In this document: positions 25,462 through 34,501 of the stretch, piece by piece
Numbering within the stretch: position 1 is the first letter of the stretch
Layout: each line of letters opens with the position of its first letter
Assembly: GCA_023458095.1 (NCBI GenBank)
Contig: JAEXAS010000004.1
Coordinates: 1-64,000, forward strand
DNA: 64,000 nt
Source: Actinomycetes bacterium
GTDB taxonomy: Bacteria; Actinomycetota; Actinomycetes; Propionibacteriales; Propionibacteriaceae
Reading direction: 5' to 3'
The notes under the pieces: model-generated
Told to the model about the DNA's origin: nothing
What the model saw: only the letters and a program-made list of their open reading frames with translations
The model's database searches: none
Program-made: the position numbers and the translations under genes

Positions 25462-26205
25462 GTGCTTCCGTTCCTGCTGCTGGCCACCCGCGATCATGAT
25501 GAGGCCGCCGATGCCGAGTACGCCTCGATTCTGCGCCACAGCAGGTTGGCCGCTGATCAGCTTCATCGGGTTCGGCTGGAGGCAGCACCCATGCCTGCGA
25601 TCGAGCTGTCCGACTATTCCGGCGTGATCCTCGGTGGCAGCTCCTTCAACGTCTCCGATGCGGTGAAGTCCCCGCTGCAGCAGCGCGTCGAGGCCGAACT
25701 GGATGCCCTGCTGACCCGCATCGTCGCCGAGGATTTCCCCTTCCTCGGCCTGTGCTACGGGGTGGGGGCGCTGACCAAGAACCTCGGTGGCCAGGTGGAC
25801 GCCGAGTTCTCCGAACCGGTCGGCGCCACCGAAATCACCTTGACCCGTGAGGGCGTCTCCGATCCGATCACCGCGGGGCTCCCGGAGAAGTTCGAAGCCT
25901 TCGTCGGGCACAAGGAGGCCTGTTCGCAGCTTCCGTCCACGGTCGCCATGCTGGCGGTGGGCATGGCCTGCCCGGTGCAGATGTATCGGGTCGGACGCAA
26001 TGTCTACGTGACCCAGTTTCACCCGGAGTTGGACGCCGCCGACCTGGCCGCCCGCATGCGCATCTACCAACACGCCGGCTACTTCGCCCCCGAGGAACTC
26101 AACGACCTCATCGCCATGGCCCACACCTCCGCGGTGAACGGCCAGCAGCACCTCGTGCTGAGCAACTTCGTGAAGCTCTACGGGGCGGCCACCAGCGCCC
26201 GCTGA
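25462..26205 (+). CDS. Class I glutamine amidotransferase-like protein
   Basis: A 247-residue GATase1 domain protein. The likely start is GTG at 25462, with a TTG six bases earlier also open. The nucleophile elbow is LGLCYGVGAL near residue 95 and the catalytic His is in VTQFHPELDAADL near residue 190. Stand-alone proteins of this kind resemble GMP synthase amidotransferase-like proteins or gamma-glutamyl hydrolases. The nine-base gap after the glutamate ligase gene suggests a linked role in gamma-glutamyl compounds, which is inference. Confidence 0.87.
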   Translation: MLPFLLLATRDHDEAADAEYASILRHSRLAADQLHRVRLEAAPMPAIELSDYSGVILGGSSFNVSDAVKSPLQQRVEAELDALLTRIVAEDFPFLGLCYGVGALTKNLGGQVDAEFSEPVGATEITLTREGVSDPITAGLPEKFEAFVGHKEACSQLPSTVAMLAVGMACPVQMYRVGRNVYVTQFHPELDAADLAARMRIYQHAGYFAPEELNDLIAMAHTSAVNGQQHLVLSNFVKLYGAATSAR

Positions 26206-26336
26206 GCGGTGCGTCCGCGCACGTGGCACAGTGGCTGTGCCGATTGGATTACTAGCGTGGGAAGGATCACCTCCATGACCGAAAGACGTCACGCAGCATG
26301 GCCGGTTCCTGGCAGCGGAGTTTTGAGCGCTGCGCA

Positions 26337-26675
26337 ATGGTGACTCCACCGGACGACTCACCCACCATGTCGAACGAGCGCTGGCTGTGGTGGAAGCGAG
26401 CCCTTGCCAAGGCCCGGTGGGACCTGGTCCTTTCGGGCATCATCATTGCCTGCGTTCTCATCGGCGCCGCGATCGGGGTGTGGAGTTGGCCGCTGTGGCT
26501 GGTGCTTGTGGCCGCCATCGCTCAGGCGATGGTCGCGGTGATCCTTGCCGGCAAACGGATCGACCACCAAGATCGGCGAGCTGAACGTGACCGTCATCGT
26601 GAGCAGTTCCAAGCCGACTTCAAGCAGCGGTACAACCCGGAACGTTGGCCTGACCACACCGAATCCCCAAGCTGA
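26337..26675 (+). CDS. Small membrane protein with two helices
   Basis: A hypothetical protein of 112 residues if it starts at ATG 26337; ATG 26298 or 26367 are alternatives. Residues 30-70 form two hydrophobic helices, LVLSGIIIACVLIGAAIGVW and LWLVLVAAIAQAMVAVIL, followed by a charged tail rich in Asp, Arg and Gln (DHQDRRAERDRHREQFQ). No ribosome site clearly decides the start. A different 22-codon frame with a better site (ATG 26275 after GGAAGGATCACC) overlaps the beginning, so a frameshift or upstream peptide is possible. Confidence 0.5.
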   Translation: MVTPPDDSPTMSNERWLWWKRALAKARWDLVLSGIIIACVLIGAAIGVWSWPLWLVLVAAIAQAMVAVILAGKRIDHQDRRAERDRHREQFQADFKQRYNPERWPDHTESPS

Positions 26676-26967
26676 GCAGGAACCGGAGACTCAGAAGGGG
26701 CGCTCTGGTCTGCTTCACCGGTTGCGGCTGGCGGCACTCAGGTCCCCGATTCAGCAGATAGCCGCCCGTCAAGGGGGGGGTTGGTAGGGGCATCTGCCAA
26801 GCAGAGGTGACCACCCCTCGTTGCTGGCTACGCCACTACCGGTCACACGGTCACCGCGACGCATTCAGCCGGGTGAAAGGATAACGGAACGCGACGCGGT
26901 CGCGTTGAACCGTCGCAGGTGCTCACCAGCACCGAGACCGCCCGACGTGGGACAGGGCTGGTGACTC

Positions 26968-27978
26968 TCAGCAGGGGCGTTCCTGCGGGGAACGCTGCGC
27001 GGTGAGCATTGGGTTGCGCACCACCACATCGCCGAGGATGTCGTCAACGCGATGCATCACATCGGCTGGCAGCACCACTCCGGAGGCGGCAGCGTTCTCG
27101 ACGACTTGCTTGGGTTTGGACGCTCCGATGATCGCCGCGGCCACATTCGGGTTCTGCAATACCCAGGCCACCGCCAGTTGGGCCATGGTCAGGTCCAACT
27201 CTTCGGCCACCGGACGCAAGTTCTGCACCGCACTCAGCACGGCTTCGTCCATGAGACGTTTGATCATCGCGGCACCACCCTTGGTGTCAGTACCACGGGA
27301 ACCGGCCGGCGGCGGCTGTCCAGGCAGGTATTTGCCGGTCAGCACCCCCTGAGCGATCGGCGACCAGCACAGTTGCGAGACGCCCAGCTCAGCCGAGGTG
27401 GGCACCACCCACTCCTCGATGACCCGCCACAGCATCGAATACTGCGGCTGGTTGGAAACCAGTTGGAAGCCGAGATCCTTGGCCAGGCCGTGCGCAGCCC
27501 GGATCTGAGCGGCATCCCACTCCGACACTCCGATGTAGAGTGCCTTACCCTGCCGAACCACGTCGGCGAAGGCCTGCATGGTCTCCTCCAGGGGAGTCTC
27601 ATGGTCGTAGCGGTGTGCCTGATACAGGTCGACATAGTCGGTCTTGAGCCGCTTGAGCGATCCGTTGATCGACTCCATGATGTGCTTGCGTGACAGACCG
27701 CAATCGTTGGGACCTTTGGGCCCGGTGGGCCAATACACCTTGGTGAAGATCTCCAGCGACTCCCGCCGCTGCCCCTTCAGAGCCTTGCCCAGCACCTTCT
27801 CGGCGACGGTATTGGCATAGACATCAGCGGTATCGAAGCTGGTGATCCCGGAGTCCAAGGCCGCCCGGACGCACTTGTAGGCGGCCTCGTTCTCGATCTG
27901 CGAGCCGTGAGTGAGCCAGTTCCCGAAGCAGATCTCGGAGACTTTCAGCCCCGAGTCGCCCAGATAGCGGTGCTTCAC
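26968..27978 (-). CDS. Aldo/keto reductase, potassium-channel beta-like subfamily
   Basis: A 336-residue TIM-barrel NADPH oxidoreductase. The GTG start overlaps the stop of the coiled-coil gene as GTGA. Conserved parts: MKHRYLGDSGLKVSEICFG, the catalytic Asp/Tyr in DTADVYANTVAE, the Lys in IFTKVYWP, and the His in LYQAHRYDHETP. SNQPQYSMLWR and IIGASKPKQVVENAAA bind cofactor. Similar to Kv-beta and YghZ-type reductases of reactive aldehydes. Its coupling to two cytoskeleton-like proteins is unexpected and may be incidental. Confidence 0.92.
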   Translation of the reverse strand: MKHRYLGDSGLKVSEICFGNWLTHGSQIENEAAYKCVRAALDSGITSFDTADVYANTVAEKVLGKALKGQRRESLEIFTKVYWPTGPKGPNDCGLSRKHIMESINGSLKRLKTDYVDLYQAHRYDHETPLEETMQAFADVVRQGKALYIGVSEWDAAQIRAAHGLAKDLGFQLVSNQPQYSMLWRVIEEWVVPTSAELGVSQLCWSPIAQGVLTGKYLPGQPPPAGSRGTDTKGGAAMIKRLMDEAVLSAVQNLRPVAEELDLTMAQLAVAWVLQNPNVAAAIIGASKPKQVVENAAASGVVLPADVMHRVDDILGDVVVRNPMLTAQRSPQERPC

Positions 27979-29108
27979 TGCGGGCCTCGGGAAGACACCC
28001 TTCTGCGGGAGTTCTTGACCTCGATGACCTCGGTCAGCTCCAGGTCGGATTCGCCCGAGGCGTCCGGGCCGTCCTCGCCCTCAGCCTGCTCGGATTCCGC
28101 CTCGTCGACGATCTCTTCGGCAATCTCTTCAGCTTCCTCGACAGCTTCAGGCTCTTCGACGACATCGTCCTCGCCACGCTTCAGTTCAGCCAGCCGATCC
28201 GACAGCGAAGAACTCGTGCTGTCGAAGGTGGCCAGCATCTGGCGCACGTTGGAAAGCTGGGCGTTGATGGAGTCCCGTCGAGCAACGGCCGCCTCCAACT
28301 CCCGCTCGGTCTCCCGGCGGATCTTCACCGCCGTCGCCCGAGCCGCGGAGATGTGCTGAATGGCTTCCTCGCGGGCCGACTTCATGATGACTTCGGCCTG
28401 CTCCTTGGCCCCGGCCAGCAGGTTCTCTGCTTCGAGTTCCAGGTTGTCATGACGCTCACGCAGCTTGCTGATCGCCTGCTCGTGATGGGCGCTTTGCGAC
28501 TCGAACTCGGCATTGGCCTTGTCGCGACGCTCGGCCAGGTTCTGCTCGAACTCGGTCGCTGCGGCTGCGGCGCGGGCCCGGTGGGCCTCATAGACGGCCT
28601 CGGCCTCTTCGCGGCGAGCCACGGCTTCCCGATCGGCGTAGTCGACGATCTCATCGGCCTGACGCTTGGCTGCCTCCAGAATCCGAGCGGCTTCGGTGTC
28701 GGCCTTGCTGATCACGTCGCGGGAATGCCGCTCGGCGTTGCCGGTCAGTTGTTCGACCTCCGAGGTCGCCTCGCTGGTGATTCGGTCAGCCTCGGCCTGA
28801 GCGCGCTGGCGCAACTCATTGGCCTCGTCCTCGGCCAGGGCCAGCATGCGTCCGATGCGGGCACCGATATCGGAGAATGCCGGGGTTTCCTCCTTCGCGG
28901 ACTCCAGCTTCGCCAACCGGGCGCGATAGCCGGCCAACTGCTCCTCCAACTGAGCAATGGCCGCCTGGGACTTGTTCTGCGACAGGGCTGCGTCGGCAGC
29001 CTCGGCGCGGGCTTGGTCGCGCGCCTTGCACAGGTCGCCAATAGCGCGGTCAACCTCGGTGGGGTCATAGCCCCGCAACACCGTGCGGAAACCGGGAATC
29101 TGAATCAT
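27975..29108 (-). CDS. DivIVA-like coiled-coil protein
   Basis: A 377-residue, mostly alpha-helical protein. The N-terminus IPGFRTVLRGYDPTEVDRAI resembles the membrane-binding DivIVA and GpsB head motif, and residues 35-320 are a heptad-rich coiled coil dominated by Ala, Glu, Arg and Gln. The tail is acidic (VEEAEEIAEEIVDEAE). Such proteins mark poles or act as cytoskeletal scaffolds in actinobacteria. It overlaps the next coiled-coil gene upstream as ATGA and the aldo/keto reductase downstream as GTGA. The role in polar growth or division is inferred. Confidence 0.8.
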   Translation of the reverse strand: MIQIPGFRTVLRGYDPTEVDRAIGDLCKARDQARAEAADAALSQNKSQAAIAQLEEQLAGYRARLAKLESAKEETPAFSDIGARIGRMLALAEDEANELRQRAQAEADRITSEATSEVEQLTGNAERHSRDVISKADTEAARILEAAKRQADEIVDYADREAVARREEAEAVYEAHRARAAAAATEFEQNLAERRDKANAEFESQSAHHEQAISKLRERHDNLELEAENLLAGAKEQAEVIMKSAREEAIQHISAARATAVKIRRETERELEAAVARRDSINAQLSNVRQMLATFDSTSSSLSDRLAELKRGEDDVVEEPEAVEEAEEIAEEIVDEAESEQAEGEDGPDASGESDLELTEVIEVKNSRRRVSSRGPQ

Positions 29109-30568
29109 CTGTGTTCTTCCATTCCGTGTGAGGTTCGGTTGGCGGCCGGTGATCGCCCCATACTGTTCAATGCACCGGATAGTTGTCGAATCTGAGCGGT
29201 GATCTCTTCTCGCCGTTTGGTCAAGGAGGCCACCTCCGCTCGAGCACGTTCTGAGGAGGCTCTGGCTTCGGCGCGTACCGAATCGGCATCCTTGCGCGCC
29301 TGCGCCAACACTGCGACGGCCTCTTCTCGGGATGCCAAAGCCTTGTCGTAGGCGTCGTGCTGCATGTTTTCGAGGTCTTGCAGGGCACGCTCGCGGACCA
29401 TCCGGGCACCCTCCTCGGCCTCTTCCAGACGGCGTTGCGCCCGCTCTTCCTGTGCCGCAACTTCTGAGCGAGCACCCTTGAGTAGACGATCGGCGGATTC
29501 CTGGGCCTGCAAGCGGATGTGCTTGGCCTCATTCTCGGCTGCCTCCAGGGCAGCCCGAGCCTTGGCCTCGAGTTCGGAGGCCCGTGCCTGCGCGGCAGCA
29601 AGGTCAGCCCGACGCTTGTGCTCGGATTGGGTGAGCGCCACTTCAGCATCGGAGCGAACCTGATCCAAGTGACGCTGGAGCTCCTCACTGCGGGTCTGCT
29701 TGATCGCTTCGGCTTCCGCCTCAGCTCGCTCGCGGATCTTCTCCATCTCGAACTCGGCACGCTCCACGAATTCATTGACCAGCGCGGAACGTTCCTCAAC
29801 CCGATTCTGGGCTTCAGCGACGAGGGCGTCAGCCTCGGCTTGAGCCTGAGCGCGCAACTGGGCAAGCTCTGCTTCGAAGGCGCTGCGTCCGGCCTCAAGC
29901 TCAGCGCGCTGGGTCAACTGATCGGCTTCGAGTTCGGCGAGGATCGCCTCCCGCTCGTCATCGAACGCCCGTCGATCATGGGCCAAGGCGTCGGCCGCGT
30001 GAGCCCGCAGTGCCGCCAACTCGGCGTCCAGCAATTCGCGGCGCTGGGATTGCTCAGCCTCGAATTGCGCGCGGCGTTCATCGAGTTCGGCGTCGAATTG
30101 TTCGACCCGCTCTGCTATGCGTTGCAGAATCTCCAGCTCAATACCGGCATTGCGCTCGTTGAGCTCTTCCTTGCGCTGGTTGGCCTCGACCAACACCAAC
30201 TCGGCCTGCTGGCGGGCTTGCGCCACCACTTCACCGGCGGTGCGCTCGGCGGCCTGGTGCAGCATGGTCGATTGCTGGGTAGCTTCCTGCAGCAGTTGAA
30301 GCGCATCTCGGCGGGCCTCTTCCAGGCGGGTTCGGACCTCAACCCGGATCTGTTCGGCCTCGGACTGGGCCTGGATCACCTCGCGGTGTGCGGCATCGAG
30401 AAGTTCACGCTTCTTGGCCAACTCGGCGCGGGCAGCTTCGGCTTCAGCTTGTGCTTCGGCGCGCAATTGGTCAGCAAGGAGCTGGGCTTGGTTCAGGATC
30501 TCGGTTGCTTGCCGCGCAACCTCACCATCCGCCGGCCCCTCGCCAAACAACGGATTCACTTCGAGCAC
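29105..30568 (-). CDS. Long coiled-coil protein, Scy/FilP-like
   Basis: A 487-residue protein that is coiled coil almost end to end, with heptads rich in Ala, Glu, Gln and Arg and no membrane helix. The short N-terminal head is MLEVNPLFGEGPADGEVARQ. Composition and length resemble actinobacterial filament-forming scaffold proteins that work with DivIVA, such as Scy and FilP, though coiled coils are poor evidence of homology. Its stop overlaps the start of the DivIVA-like gene. An in-frame start further upstream is not excluded. Confidence 0.8.
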   Translation of the reverse strand: MLEVNPLFGEGPADGEVARQATEILNQAQLLADQLRAEAQAEAEAARAELAKKRELLDAAHREVIQAQSEAEQIRVEVRTRLEEARRDALQLLQEATQQSTMLHQAAERTAGEVVAQARQQAELVLVEANQRKEELNERNAGIELEILQRIAERVEQFDAELDERRAQFEAEQSQRRELLDAELAALRAHAADALAHDRRAFDDEREAILAELEADQLTQRAELEAGRSAFEAELAQLRAQAQAEADALVAEAQNRVEERSALVNEFVERAEFEMEKIRERAEAEAEAIKQTRSEELQRHLDQVRSDAEVALTQSEHKRRADLAAAQARASELEAKARAALEAAENEAKHIRLQAQESADRLLKGARSEVAAQEERAQRRLEEAEEGARMVRERALQDLENMQHDAYDKALASREEAVAVLAQARKDADSVRAEARASSERARAEVASLTKRREEITAQIRQLSGALNSMGRSPAANRTSHGMEEHR

Positions 30569-30690
30569 CCAAGAATAGTGCTATCCGAAACCCCTAAATG
30601 GCAAGCCCAAACACAAGACCCACAGCCCGGTCTCATCTCAAGGTGGAGTCACCCACAAGGGGTATTACGTGACCGGTAGAGTAGCTCCTC

Positions 30691-32127
30691 GTGCAATACC
30701 TCTCCACCCGTGACACCGCCGGCGCCGAGCACCCGCGCTTCACCGACATCCTGCTGGCCGGCCTGGCCCCGGATGGCGGCCTCTATCTTCCGCAGAGTTA
30801 TCCCCGGCTCACCCCCGCCCACCTGGCCGAGTGGCGCCAGGTGCTACGCACCGATGGCTACGCCGGGCTGGCCTCTGCGGTGATCTCCCTGTTCGTGGAC
30901 GATATTCCTGCCGACGATCTGCGAAATATCTGTGAGCGTGCCTACAATTCCGAGACTTTTTCCGATGCCGCCATCGTTCCGGTCAGTGAACTGAAAGACG
31001 GCCTGTGGATTTGTCACCTTTCTCTGGGCCCGACGGCAGCCTTCAAAGACCTGGCGATGCAACTGCTGGGGGAGCTTTTCGAGTATCAACTGGGCCGGGT
31101 CGATGCGCAGTTGAATATTCTCGGCGCCACCAGCGGCGACACCGGCTCGGCCGCAGAGCATGCGATGTTGGGACGCGACGGCATCCGAGTCTTCATGCTC
31201 ACCCCGGCCGGACGGATGACGCCCTTTCAGCAGGCCCAGATGTTCAGCTTGGACGACCCCAGCATCATCAACATCGCGGTGGACGGAGTTTTCGACGACT
31301 GCCAAGACCTCGTGAAGGCCGCAGCCGCCGATGCCGACTTCAAGAGCCGCTACCGCTTGGGCGCGGTGAACTCGATCAACTGGGCTCGGCTCATGGCCCA
31401 GATCGTGTACTACGTGGCGTCCTGGCTGCAGGTCACCACCGCTGACGATCAGCAGGTCTCCTTCACCGTCCCGACCGGCAACTTCGGCAATATTTGCGCT
31501 GGCCACATCGCCCGGCAGATGGGGCTACCGATCAAGCACCTGGTGTTGGCCACCAACGAGAACAACGTCTTGGACGAGTTCTTCCGCACCGGAATCTACC
31601 GGGTTCGTTCGGCTTCGGAAACCCTGGCGACCTCCAGCCCCAGCATGGACATCTCCAAAGCGTCCAACTTCGAGCGCTTCATCTTCGACCTCCTGGGCCG
31701 CGATGCCGCCCGGGTACGCGAGTTGTTCTGCGAGCAGTTGCCGACGCAGGGCTACTTCGACCTCTCCGACACCCCCGAGTTCGCCGAGATCACCCAGCGC
31801 TACGGCTTCAGCTCCGGATCCTCCACCCATGGCGACCGGGTCGCCACGATCCGCAGACTGTGGACCGAGCAGCAGGTTCTCATCGATCCGCATACCGCCG
31901 ACGGGGTCACCGTGGCCGAGCAGTTCGTCGAAGAAGGCGTCCCGATGATCGTCACCGAGACCGCCTTGGCCGTGAAGTTCTCCGAAACGATCGTCGAAGC
32001 CGTCGGCATCGAACCGGAACGGCCGACCCGCTTCGTCGGAATCGAAGACCTACCCCGCCACGTGGTCGATCTTCCCAATGACGTTGACGCGCTCAAGGCG
32101 CTCATCGCCCAACGCGTCGACGCCTGA
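30691..32127 (+). CDS. thrC: Threonine synthase
   Basis: A 478-residue PLP enzyme that converts O-phosphohomoserine to threonine. The start is GTG at 30691. It is the long type: residues begin QYLSTRDTAGAEHPRF, with the PLP lysine in GPTAAFKDLAMQLLGE and SGDTGSAAEHAM following. VPTGNFGNICAGHIA closes the phosphate-binding area. Intact and stand-alone; the threonine pathway genes hom and thrB are not in this window. Confidence 0.96.
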   Translation: MQYLSTRDTAGAEHPRFTDILLAGLAPDGGLYLPQSYPRLTPAHLAEWRQVLRTDGYAGLASAVISLFVDDIPADDLRNICERAYNSETFSDAAIVPVSELKDGLWICHLSLGPTAAFKDLAMQLLGELFEYQLGRVDAQLNILGATSGDTGSAAEHAMLGRDGIRVFMLTPAGRMTPFQQAQMFSLDDPSIINIAVDGVFDDCQDLVKAAAADADFKSRYRLGAVNSINWARLMAQIVYYVASWLQVTTADDQQVSFTVPTGNFGNICAGHIARQMGLPIKHLVLATNENNVLDEFFRTGIYRVRSASETLATSSPSMDISKASNFERFIFDLLGRDAARVRELFCEQLPTQGYFDLSDTPEFAEITQRYGFSSGSSTHGDRVATIRRLWTEQQVLIDPHTADGVTVAEQFVEEGVPMIVTETALAVKFSETIVEAVGIEPERPTRFVGIEDLPRHVVDLPNDVDALKALIAQRVDA

Positions 32128-32170
32128 GGCCATCAACGACTCACCATCCGCGACCCGGCTGTCACTACCC

Positions 32171-32195
32171 GTGCCCTGAGCCTGTCGAAGGGCAC
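32171..32195. repeat. REP-like element copy
   Basis: GTGCCCTGAGCCTGTCGAAG followed by GGCAC lies between thrC and the next gene. The outer GTGCCCT and AGGGCAC arms make a 7-bp stem. It belongs to the interspersed element family of this window and could stop transcription from both sides. Confidence 0.75.
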
Positions 32196-32217
32196 CCATC
32201 ACCCAGCGCGAAAGCCG

Positions 32218-32619
32218 TCAGGACTTCTCGGCAGGTGCGTCGACCTTCGCGACCCCCCGCGGAATGGTGAGGGCCAACAACACCAGCGCGATCAGGTTGA
32301 CCGGTGCCAGCACCAAGACGTCCAAGGTTTGCGCGACGAACAGCTCGGCCACACCCAGGACCGTCATGACCATCGCCAAGATGTGCAGGCCCCTTTTGCA
32401 CTTCGCCGTTCCCCAGGTGGCCAGGGCGTACAGCCCGCCGAGCACCAGGCAGACCGCGCCGAGCACCACCGCCAAGGTGGCACCCGGAGTGCCCTCGGGG
32501 AGGAAGAGCAGGTACAGCGCGTAGATCGCCCAGTAGGCGGTGATCGGAATCAGGATCAGCACGGCGAACAGGCGCATCCGCGCCCGGGCAGACCCCGCAG
32601 TATCAGGAAGTTGCGGCAC
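32218..32619 (-). CDS. Small membrane protein with four helices
   Basis: A 133-residue integral membrane protein of unknown function. Four hydrophobic helices are visible: LFAVLILIPITAYWAIYAL, TLAVVLGAVCLVLGGLYAL, LHILAMVMTVLGVAELFVA and VLAPVNLIALVLLALTIP. The N-terminus is short and basic. GTG at 32619 is the first available start. A similar layout is common in actinobacteria. It lies between thrC and a lipoprotein gene on the same strand as the lipoprotein. Confidence 0.75.
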   Translation of the reverse strand: MPQLPDTAGSARARMRLFAVLILIPITAYWAIYALYLLFLPEGTPGATLAVVLGAVCLVLGGLYALATWGTAKCKRGLHILAMVMTVLGVAELFVAQTLDVLVLAPVNLIALVLLALTIPRGVAKVDAPAEKS

Positions 32620-32645
32620 GACGCCTACCGTAGCGCCGGGCGGGC

Positions 32646-33251
32646 TTACTCGCAGCCTGGAAGCTCCCCGCCCATGACGAAGTCGGGATCCTTGATGCCG
32701 ACGAAGGCCACCTTGTTGGGCAAGGTCAACATGACGGTGCCGTCCCCGATTCCCAGATCCTCCGATTTCGAGCCCGGATACATGGCCTTCAGTTCGGCCA
32801 AGCTCAGGTCCAGGGGCACGTCATCGGCGATTTCCAGGCTCTTGGGAAGCTTCTTGTCCACCGAGAACCGCCAGGACGCCAGGGTGCGCGGGGAGCTTGT
32901 CTTCAGATCCTTTGCCGTGAAGAGTACCCGCAGGTCGCCATAGACCAGGGTCTCGCCCCATTGCCCGGAGACTCCTTCACAGGTCTCGCCCACCTCCACG
33001 GCGTCCGGCTCACCGAGGCGTTTCGCCAGGGCATCAGCAACCTTCTTCTCGGCCGAGCCGAAGTCATACTTGCCGATCCCCTCACCGCCGAGTGTCAGGG
33101 TGCTGACCGCTGTGGGAGATGGTGTGGACTTGGTGGGAGTCGGTGTCGGCTTGTCGGAGACCGGGGCAGTCCCCGGCGGGTTTTTGGCGCAGCCCGCCAA
33201 GGCGAGTGCGGCTACGACGGCGATTCCGGAAAGCTGGACGGCACGCTTCAT
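32646..33251 (-). CDS. Putative lipoprotein of unknown function
   Basis: A 201-residue protein. The ATG at 33251 gives a lipoprotein signal: MKRAVQLSGIAVVAALALAG then Cys, with ALAGC as lipobox. A Pro/Thr/Ser-rich linker (TPTPTKSTPSPT) follows and then a globular domain of about 150 residues (GIGKYDFGSAEKKVADALAK). The longer open frame is not coding before 33251. Cys pairs at VGETCEGV and GELPGCE could form a disulfide. The gene is divergent from pfkA. Confidence 0.85.
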   Translation of the reverse strand: MKRAVQLSGIAVVAALALAGCAKNPPGTAPVSDKPTPTPTKSTPSPTAVSTLTLGGEGIGKYDFGSAEKKVADALAKRLGEPDAVEVGETCEGVSGQWGETLVYGDLRVLFTAKDLKTSSPRTLASWRFSVDKKLPKSLEIADDVPLDLSLAELKAMYPGSKSEDLGIGDGTVMLTLPNKVAFVGIKDPDFVMGGELPGCE

Positions 33252-33372
33252 GGCTGGCCTCCGATCGGCTGGTCGGGGATGAGTGAGGGAACTGTAGCGC
33301 AGCCCCAGATCCGGCAGACCCGGCCTGCTGCGGGCATTAGCCTTGGGGGCAGCGACCGAAGGGACTCTCCAC

Positions 33373-34500
33373 ATGACCCCCACTAAGAAGCGCATCGGCA
33401 TCCTCACTGCCGGCGGCGACAGCCCCGGTTTGAACGCCGCCCTGCGGGGTTTTGGCAAGGCCGCCATCCAGAACGGCTGGGAGCTGATCGGTTTCCGCGA
33501 CGGCATTCGAGGCCTGGTCGAAAACCGATTCGTCCCGCTGGACTCCATGGCGCTGTCGGGAATCCTCACCGTCGGGGGCACCATCCTGGGCACCAGCCGC
33601 GACAAGGTGCACAAGATGAGCATCGACAATCAGATCGTCGACGCCCGTCCCCAGGTGGTGGCCAATGTCGAGGCCAACAACCTCGATGCTCTCGTTTTGC
33701 TGGGCGGTGGCGGCACTCAGAAGAACGCCATGCGGCTGGCCGAGGTGGGGCTCAACGTGCTCACCTTGCCCAAGACCATTGACAACGACATCGCCCGCAC
33801 CGACACCAGCTTCGGCTTCGCCACCGCCATGGAGATTGCCACCGAGGCGATCGATCGGCTGCATTCCACAGCCCACAGCCACCACCGCATCATCCTCACT
33901 GAGATCATGGGGCACCGCGCCGGCTGGCTGGCCTTGGGCTCGGGCATCGCCGGTGGCGCCGACATCATCCTCATCCCTGAGATCCCCTACTCGGTCGACA
34001 GCGTCGTGGAGAAGATCAAGCACCGCATGCAGCGCGGGTCGCACTTCTCGGTCATCGCGGTCGCCGAAGGCGCCCGGGACAAACAGGACTGGGCCGACTT
34101 GGAAGCCGCGGAGCTTCTCGTCCGTTCATCCAAGACCCCCGAGGCCACCCGCGCAGCCAAGCAGCACCGCGCCAATGTGTACGACGCCCAGCGCGAACAC
34201 ACCTTCAAGCTCGCCCGCGAACTCGAAGCCGCGACCGGACTGGAGTCGCGGGTGTCGATCCTCGGTTATGTGCAGCGTGGTGGAACCCCCTGTGCAGCCG
34301 ATCGACTTCTGGGGTCACGGCTAGGCTCAGCAGCAGCCCATGCGGTCAGCAAGGACATCTACTCAGTGATGGTCGCCGCCCGCGGGGAGGACACCGAGTT
34401 GGTGCCCCTGGAAGAAGTGGCAGGACAGGTCAAGCTGGTGCCTGAGGATCACGAGTGGATCCACACCGCACGAAAGGTTGGCACCGGATTGGGGGAATGA
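33373..34500 (+). CDS. pfkA: 6-phosphofructokinase
   Basis: Phosphorylates fructose 6-phosphate. The 375-residue protein starts at ATG 33373. The N-terminus RIGILTAGGDSPGLNAAL and PKTIDNDIARTD carry the fructose-phosphate and catalytic Asp motifs. The donor loop reads LGGGGTQKNA instead of the classical GGDGS of ATP-type or GGDDT of pyrophosphate-type enzymes, and the Lys in PKTIDND is usual in the pyrophosphate and mixed groups. The phosphoryl donor is therefore not settled by sequence. A PhzF-like gene starts two bases after the stop. Confidence 0.94.
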   Translation: MTPTKKRIGILTAGGDSPGLNAALRGFGKAAIQNGWELIGFRDGIRGLVENRFVPLDSMALSGILTVGGTILGTSRDKVHKMSIDNQIVDARPQVVANVEANNLDALVLLGGGGTQKNAMRLAEVGLNVLTLPKTIDNDIARTDTSFGFATAMEIATEAIDRLHSTAHSHHRIILTEIMGHRAGWLALGSGIAGGADIILIPEIPYSVDSVVEKIKHRMQRGSHFSVIAVAEGARDKQDWADLEAAELLVRSSKTPEATRAAKQHRANVYDAQREHTFKLARELEAATGLESRVSILGYVQRGGTPCAADRLLGSRLGSAAAHAVSKDIYSVMVAARGEDTELVPLEEVAGQVKLVPEDHEWIHTARKVGTGLGE

Positions 34501-34501
34501 G

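Noticed and set aside
26761..26790. A run of eight G bases
   Set aside because: No gene or promoter nearby that it could phase-switch; treated as a chance tract or possible sequencing trouble spot.
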